Below are positions 57,215-64,000 of a DNA stretch of 64,000 nucleotides, piece after piece. This DNA is from Gnetum montanum (Eukaryota > Streptophyta > Gnetopsida > Gnetales > Gnetaceae), in NCBI GenBank assembly GCA_015680685.1, contig MNCI01038224.1, positions 114,549-178,548 on the forward strand, written 5' to 3'. A program made the translations under genes and the position numbers. The notes under the pieces are model-generated. The model saw nothing but the letters and a program-made list of their open reading frames with translations. It ran no database searches and was not told the origin of the DNA. The stretch's first letter is position 1. Each line of letters opens with the position of its first letter.

Positions 57215-60200
57215 ACACCCTCCATTGCCTCTATGAATACTATACCGAGTCCTAAAATTTTTAAATTTTACAAAAATTGATTTTATAATAGAGATATAAA
57301 ACATTAATGAAGTACTTATCATCTATGCCTTGCAAACAAAACATGCCTAGGATGTACGATTAGAATGCATAGGACTTTTCAGATATGAAATTAAAATTCT
57401 TCAAGTACTGACAACCTATCAACATCTTTAGTGTAAGATGGCTACTATCTTCTAATGTACTTGTATGTCTATAGTAAAAATACTTGTATGTATCATTAGT
57501 ACAAATAAACATTGCTAAAACAAAGGTGAAGAAAATCAACATATACATTTGACTCATGGAATAGTAATAACTCTTATGCATTCTTAAGCTTCCCCAATTT
57601 TATCCTTAAACTTATCATAAAATCCTTTTAGAATGTGTCAATGATTATCTAAGATATTGACAATTAGAGCACTTTTGTGATGGTGGTCTATTGATGTAGT
57701 TTAAAAAGAGACTCAAACATTGTTGTTGCCTTTTCATATTAATGTTTTTGAAGTCAAGGACATACAGTGAAATCTCATTATTAGTGTTTGAAATGTCATA
57801 TATGATCCTATAGAGACACAAGCTTAACTAGAGAGTGGCTACTTGTACAATGAGAATTCCTTTACCTTCAGTTCTAAATCAACATAAGGATTATCAAATT
57901 ATCTTTTGTGTAGATGCTAAATCAAAATTTATTGAGTCTCTAGAGTTAGTACAAGAATTTATTGCTTTACCTTGAGCCTAGACAATAATTATTGAACATT
58001 TCTTGATTCAACTAATACTTATCCTCTACATTTAATGGTTGAAGATCACTTTCCCTTATTTGATCATATTTTATATAAAATGTCACCAAAGCCATACTAA
58101 GAGCATGTAGTCTCTTCAAATATTTGTGCTAATGTTTCATTTTTTGAAGCTATAAGATTTTAGCTATCTCATTATTTTTTGGAATGAAGGATCTTATAAT
58201 TATTTACCCCATTTTTAATTTTGTTGGAAACATTCTTATGATCATCTTCAACTAGTCCACATAAAGGCTATAAAATGTTGAGAGTTAGAAATTTTAGGTT
58301 GTTCTCTATATGCACTTCATCAATTGATATATGAGGGCAACTTTTCAATTGATCTATTTGAAACATATCAAAGGCCTTATTTTAAAAATTATAGCAATCA
58401 TATGACATTTTCATAAAAAACTTTCATTCTTTTGGTACATTTGAGAATGGTTGAATTTATACAATATGTTGTTAAATAGTAAGTTATAAAATAGAAAATA
58501 AAAACTTAATTCAGTTTTCTCAGCTAAAAATATGCATGAAACTATTGTAGTCCCTTATGACACTTTCATCCACATACTTTCCAATAGTTTCAAAGACAAT
58601 TTGATTTTGTGAATGTAATAAAATTTTGGTTTAACTTTATTAATTTATCTTAATGTAATAAAATTTTGGTTTAAGTTTTAATTTTACTAATGTATCTTAA
58701 TGGTTCATTTTTAATGTGGGCTTGAAAGCATTATTTATAAATACTTACTTGGAACTGTTAACTTGCATACTATAATAAATTAAATGAAGGGAACATTAGG
58801 TTTACATGAAGTCAAGGGATTCTAAGTCATTAACATATTAGATTATGCATCTTGTTGTTACATTTCTACCATTTGATGGAGTAAATAATGTTACAAATTG
58901 AATTTTCCCAAATTAATTCATCATGAGTGACTAAAAGAAAGTTAAATAAGAGCAGCCAATTTCTATTGCTATGGTTATGGCAAATGTAATGCCTAGCAAT
59001 TCCAATATGAGATAAAGGTTAACTGGGTTTTTTTTGCTCTATGGTGTAGAAATAATATATATGAACATAAAGGTAAAATTATAGACCATTATTCAAAATG
59101 ATGCCAACATTTCTACTATGGCAATGTCAAAACTAATATCTTTTGCCAAAATTGTCAACAAAGAAAATAATAAGAGATGTAAATAATTATCAAAACAAGC
59201 CTGTTCAAAGAGGAAGGTCTATTAAAAGTATTATCTCTCTTAATATTGGCTTCAATGAGAGAAATAACTAGTTGATAATATCATAAGTTGTATCCAATTT
59301 CTACATTAAAATTCAGACTATACTCTTAAAATCACTAGGAATTTTCAAGATGGCTTGGTAACATTTAAAGCTTTATAAGATACTATAATTGTAAAGAATA
59401 CAAAGGGGCAAAATAAAATGCTCATTTTATCAACAATTATTTTAACATCAATTTTAGTTTCAGAAAAAACAAATCATAGGAGCTTTACTGCTTTTCATTT
59501 CCAAAAAGAATAAGAGGGATGCAACAGCATCTTCAATTTTATTTCCAATAGAATCTACAGAGAAGGAAAGAAGAATATTTATTCAAAAAAATTAGAATAA
59601 GCCCTCCAAGAAAAACAAACATTTAATTAGAATTTACAACTGCAATGATTCAAATCCTTTGTTCTACATCAAATTTCCATGAAGACTATCGTATTCCTCT
59701 AAATTTTGTTGAATGAAGACCCCAAGACTATGGAAAGAAACTTGATGTAGGGTTTGTTGAAGAGGTTGAATGCATTCACCACTTCCATATCATGTTTGAA
59801 TGCATAAATTCAATGCAAAATATAGTCCAATTTAATGAGGCAGTCACAGCAAATGAACTAATTCATAAGGATTTCAATCTGCTTTCTTGAAAGAAAAAAA
59901 ACAAACACAAAAAAATAAAACAAAAGGAAGATAGACCCACAAAACATAGTTGCTAGTTCTAAATTTGTGAGGGTTTCCAAACTCAAGCATGTTGTTCTCA
60001 CCTTGGACCCCTACAACATCAACAGGTTATTATTAGGCCCTAACGTGATAAAGTAGAAAGACCTTGGGAAATATTGGAAGAAGCTAAACCTACATGGATA
60101 TGGGAGAAATCCTACAAGTGCAATAGCCTTTACCCTTTAATTTTACTTTGTTTAAGCTTGCTCATTCTACTAAATTAAAATAGAGCAATCAACATGATCA

Positions 60201-60720
60201 TAAAAATTATAATGATATTGGAGAAGAACTGGAACAAAGAATTACAAAATCTACAAAAAAAAATCAAAAAAAGAAATGGCAAGAACAATTTTTCTCTAGC
60301 ACTACTACTCTGATAATGTTCATTATGGTTCAAGAATGGTGAGTGATTTCTACAATCAATGTATCTTTGCTTTAGAAAGTTTTCATTTGGGTTCTAGTAT
60401 TCATCATAGTTACTTTGTTCTCTCCAATAGTGCTAGAGATGGAAGCACATGGTAGCGGATGATGCTGTTGTGACAGCGGCAAAGCACCTAAAAGCACCTA
60501 CGATTGCTAAGTTCAACATCATCAGCATAAAAAATGACAACAACTCTAGTGGCAAAGAACCTAGAAATAATAGCAAGTGTTAGTAGAAAAAGGGCAACCA
60601 TGGCAAATGGTAGCATTATTTTTGTTTATGTGAGAATAAAGTGGCATTGCGTGTGGCAAGATGGCCATGGGACCTATACATCTCTCAAATGCTCAGACAT
60701 CATATGTAAACATGTTGAAC
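57215..60720. other. AT-rich intergenic DNA, no gene recognised
   Basis: The text becomes clearly AT-rich after the last LTR. I found no conserved domain. A short ORF on the minus strand (57360-57581) has no recognisable motif. At 58613-58700 a segment starting TGTAATAAAATTTTGGTTTA is duplicated in tandem (about 42 bp). Confidence 0.6.
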
Positions 60721-60725
60721 ACAGT

Positions 60726-60773
60726 ATTAAGGTTACGCAACCTTAATAGTAATATTTTTTAAAAAAATATTAC
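60726..60773. repeat. Two adjacent palindromes
   Basis: ATTAAGGTT-ACGC-AACCTTAAT (60726-60747) is followed directly by GTAATATTTTTT/AAAAAAATATTAC (60749-60773). They could be hairpins of a small terminator-like or MITE-like remnant; no terminal repeats were found. Confidence 0.6.
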
Positions 60774-61060
60774 AAAATGTAAATCTTGTAAACATGTAAA
60801 AGGAGTAAGGTTTATAGTATGAAAAGGAGTGATTTACGAGAATTAGATACATATAATTTTATTTTTGGGATAAATATAACTTTCGTAAGAAGTTATAACT
60901 ATTTTCCCTTGATATTTGTGATTTCTCATGAGACACTTGCCAATCATGAGTTAAAATTCTCCTAGAATTTACAACTTTCTAGGGTGGTTATAAATTCATC
61001 CCTTAGATATTTTTAATCCACCTCAACTTTTCATGATGATTGTAACTATCCTAAAGTCAC

Positions 61061-61068
61061 TATAAAAG
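61061..61068 (+). promoter_or_regulatory. TATA-like box in the AT-rich flank
   Basis: GTCACTATAAAAGGGGATTC is a strong TATA context, followed by a long leader without a convincing ORF and a T18 run at 61291-61308. It could be the promoter of a decayed LTR or of an endogenous pararetrovirus; no downstream gene confirms it. Confidence 0.35.
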
Positions 61069-61991
61069 GGGATTCAAGGGTAGAATGAAAAGGGAGGATG
61101 AAGATTGGAAAAAAGACAATTGAAGATTACTTGTAAAATGGCTTGCTAAAGACATCAATTTGGCTACTTTATTTTAATCCTATGAGTTCATTTCTTCCCA
61201 TTTTATTTTAGTTACTTAGCTAATGATTTAGATAGTATCATGCTTAGCATTTAATTTTGGGATTTACCCTAGGTTGCTATTATAGCTCTATTTTTTTTTT
61301 TTTTTTTTGCAATATTAGAATCCTATTAAGATTAGCCAAAGAAGAGCTGATGTTATTGAAAAACCTCAAGATCTATTCAATAGTAATGTCTTAATGAAAT
61401 TTCCTATTTTGAGCTAGAGAATCTAGGAAAATCTTTGGTATTTTGATGGGACTGAAATAGCTTCTAAATTTTTAAAGTTTATTACTATAGTATTTCAATC
61501 AAGAAATTGTCAAATTTTTAAAATCTCTATTGAATGCAAGCTTTGACAACTATTAAATAGCCAAAATAGAGACTTGTACATTGTAGTTTATGTAGCAATT
61601 TTTGGTAGTATAATAAAATTTTCTTTATGAAATTGCTTGTTGAACTCAGAATCTTTGGACAATTCGTAGTTATTGAACCAAGAATAGCTTTATTATGAAG
61701 TGTTTCCTGATGTCAATTTATCTTACTTAAATATTTTAGATTTCATGAAATTCTTCTTTCTTTTCTTGCTCTTTCTAAGTCCATTAAATCTTGCTCTATT
61801 TCTAGTCTTCTTATGGAACTTTCTATTTGTAGGAAATTAGGAGTAGATTGGTAGAATTTTGCTCAAATGTTTTTGCAAAATTTTATTTGTTACAAGTAGG
61901 CATTATAAGGACCATATAGACTAAGTGATTAAACAAAATAGCAATCTCTAACAACTCACAATTTTTTACAAAGTTGGCCAAATCTTCTTTA

Positions 61992-62287
61992 TGATAACCA
62001 ATTACATTTTTATACACAACCCAACCATTTTAACATTTACAACAACAAATACATACTCACATCTAGTACATTTTATAACTATGGAGTTTATTTGGAGGTA
62101 TTTGGACCTTGATGTGACCAAAGACCAGCAAGCACCGAAACCCTATTTGAAGAACACCTTCAATCTTGTGACTTCCCAAGGCCACGAGACAATGAGGGAC
62201 ACATGTTGGTGGTTGCATCCCAAATGGTCACCAACAGTTCTTTTGGTGCTAGAAGGAGGGCTAAAATTTTTTTCTCTAAGTTCATAA
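61992..62287 (+). other. Short ORF without recognised domain
   Basis: An open frame of 98 codons in AT-rich DNA. Its second half reads WRYLDLDVTKDQQAPKPYL and is less AT-biased than the surroundings, which could indicate old coding sequence. No family was recognised. Confidence 0.2.
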
Positions 62288-62466
62288 GCCTGATAATCCT
62301 AGCACACCAATACTTCTTTGTTGCTAGTAAACATTTAAGAAATTAGATACTATTTTCAATTTATGACCAAGAAGATTGATAGTTTGGAAGATTTAAAAGG
62401 TTCTAAAGAAATTCTTGATTATAAGATTTATTATTCATAAGAAGAAGAACAAAAAAGGTTTTTTAG

Positions 62467-62799
62467 TTTGCAATAAGTAGTGGAGTAAACAGTAGAAGGA
62501 TAAGAAGATCACCTCTTGTGTTTGATTTATTAGTCTATAAGAGAAAGTCAAGGAAGTATAAGAATTCAATGACCAAAAGAAATTCTAATAGGATGGCAAA
62601 TACTTGTCAAAGAGTCACACCATTAGGATTCTAGAATGACAAGGATATTCCTAAGGTAATTTACAAATATTTTCCTAATCCTTCCATTCCTAGAAAATCT
62701 TACTTGGCTAAAGAATACATTCATTTATTTGAGCCAACTTTAGCTCATGCAAATGTTCAACACCAAGATCAAGCTGTAGGTTGTTTGTGGAAAATATAA
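62467..62799 (+). pseudogene. Decayed ORF of unknown origin
   Basis: From 62467 the frame is open for about 110 codons with a single TAG near 62632. It is rich in Arg, Lys and Asn in its first part, then reads YFPNPSIPRKSYLAKEYIHL. A polyprotein of a retroelement or endogenous pararetrovirus is possible from the style of the region, but no diagnostic motif (RT, protease, zinc knuckle) is present. Function not assigned. Confidence 0.3.
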
Positions 62800-63262
62800 A
62801 GGATATGGCTCATATTTGATATTCAAACTTACCAAGAAATAGTACACAAGTTGGGATGATATGAAATTTTTTTTTCTTGGCCTAATTTGAAAATCAATTA
62901 CACCAACAACTATACTATGAACTAGCATAAGCTAAGCAAGGAGTTAAAGAGTCAATTAGAGATTTCAAAATTAAGTTTCAATGAATTTTTGGACTCTTTC
63001 AAAGATAATATAGATCATAAAATGAAATCCCAATATTTTAATTTCATTGAGAAGAACTCCATACTTGCTAACATTGAACGACTAATTTAGTGAAGCTATA
63101 CAAGTAGAAAAAAAAACTAAATTTGAACAATGAGGAGATTATCACAACTCAAAAAAGAGAAGAGAAAATAATGATTCCTATGCAATATTTTGATCAACTT
63201 AAAGCATTACTAAGATCATCTAATATTAATATAGAACAAGAGAATTTGAAAAAGAACAATTA

Positions 63263-63811
63263 ATGAGGGACTTGTCGAACAAAGTGGTGAAACTAGAGAA
63301 AGCTTTCACAAAAGTTAAAATCAAGGAAGAAAATAAAAATAGAAAATATAAGTATCAAGATACTAAGTTAGTAGAAGATGGGGATGAAAGTGATGTTCTT
63401 ATGTCCAACTTCCTTGATATTGAATCAAATATTCAGCTATCAAGTGTTCATTACATAAGAAAATCTTTAAATAATGAATCTAGTGATACTTCTTCTCTAT
63501 CAAGTTTCAAAGTTTATATATCATCAGATGAAGAGTGTAATAACAAAGAAAATGAATATAATCTCTGATCAAAGGAAAGATCAACTACTTCTAGTTCTCC
63601 TAACATTATTTCTGATTCATCTACTAAGAGAAAGGCTTTTGAGCCAACTAGAAGATAGAAAAATAAAGGTAAAAAAGATCAAGCATAGTAGAGTACTCAA
63701 AATCAATCATTTAATAAATGGATGACGAAACCAAGCTTTTATGAAGATGGAGAATATGATTTAATTGAATATCTTAATCATGTCAAAGCCAACATTAGCA
63801 TATATTAATTA
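63263..63811 (+). pseudogene. Decayed ORF with coiled-coil start, unknown family
   Basis: The first 101 codons (63263-63568) begin with a heptad-like, charged stretch (LSNKVVKLEKAFTKVKIKEE) and continue Ser/Asp/Glu-rich (ESSDTSSLSS). After a TGA the same frame continues to 63811 through three TAGs: KRKAFEPTRR, basic linker, then FNKWMTKPSFYEDGEYDLIE. The consistent frame shows it was once one protein. It lies 0.5 kb after the decayed ORF at 62467 and in the same orientation. Gag-like or coat-like proteins of reverse-transcribing elements are the best guess; nothing in it proves this. Confidence 0.35.
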
Positions 63812-64000
63812 CTATAGATAGAATATCAACAAAGAAAGTCTTTAGATTTTATTGAAGGTAAAAGGAGAGTTAAAGAGTTAGAGTTAAGCTATGTGTCCAA
63901 CATTGATGAGAAAATAAAAACTAGCTATGATTGTACTCCTGATAAAGAAGCTCCACCTTTTCTTTTGACAATGAAGTTAAAGGACAATTATCTTCATAAT

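Noticed and set aside
1-64000. Bacterial operons, riboswitches, tRNA or rRNA genes
   Set aside because: Introns, LTR elements and the absence of ribosome-binding-site-led ORFs exclude a bacterial reading. I saw no cloverleaf or rRNA-like segment, although a dedicated scan was not possible.

Overview
This window is a nest of very large Ty3/gypsy LTR retrotransposons from a land plant, followed by 17 kb of minisatellite DNA and an AT-rich flank. The plant assignment rests on dual RNase H (Tat/Ogre-type) polyproteins, GT-AG introns, LTRs of 1.2-1.6 kb and frequent CAG-to-TAG decay as expected at methylated CHG sites. The species cannot be named from the sequence. No intact host gene, tRNA, rRNA or CRISPR array was recognised.

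Layout. (1) Element 1 (2321-20345, minus strand) is a complete 18,025-bp Tat/Ogre-like element with a CAAAT target duplication. In element order it has a 5' LTR at 19061-20345, a primer-binding site, a leader full of GCGTAAAC-like words, gag, protease, an insertion-like interval at about 14.1-8.44 kb, RT, RNase H plus archaeal-type RNase H, integrase, polypurine tract and 3' LTR at 2321-3577. (2) Element 1 is inserted in element 2 (plus-strand gypsy orientation; bases 1-2320 and 20346-27540). (3) Element 2 abuts element 3 (27541-36574, minus strand), a related but internally deleted element. The LTRs of elements 2 and 3 face each other in inverted orientation. (4) A 0.7-kb LTR fragment (36575-37306) is followed by a 17-kb array built on a 15-bp unit (37307-54520), then 29-bp and 26-bp arrays, a primer-binding site and a fourth LTR (55603-57214). 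(5) From 57215 to 64000 the DNA is AT-rich, with decayed ORFs that I could not assign.

The most unusual feature is shared by elements 1, 2 and 3. Between protease and RT, where Ogre elements carry an intron, each holds an intron-containing gene on the opposite strand with its own TATA-like promoter. It encodes an FCP1/HAD-like domain that has lost the catalytic Asp motif, then a domain resembling plant transposon-associated proteins, then a coiled-coil region. A conserved splice acceptor just before RT suggests that the whole antisense gene lies in the sense-strand intron, which would explain how its own introns survived retrotransposition. The gene is flanked by repeats of TAGTTTA plus an inverted repeat with a 6-nt loop; the two arms vary together between copies.

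A second theme is that each element subfamily has its own short palindromic word spread through LTRs, leader and introns: AGCGTATACGCT in element 1, GCTATGCTATATAGCATAGC-like in elements 2 and 3, and GCTATGCTCTAGAGCATAGC in the fourth LTR. All coding regions seen here carry stops or frameshifts, so every copy is a pseudogene at present.
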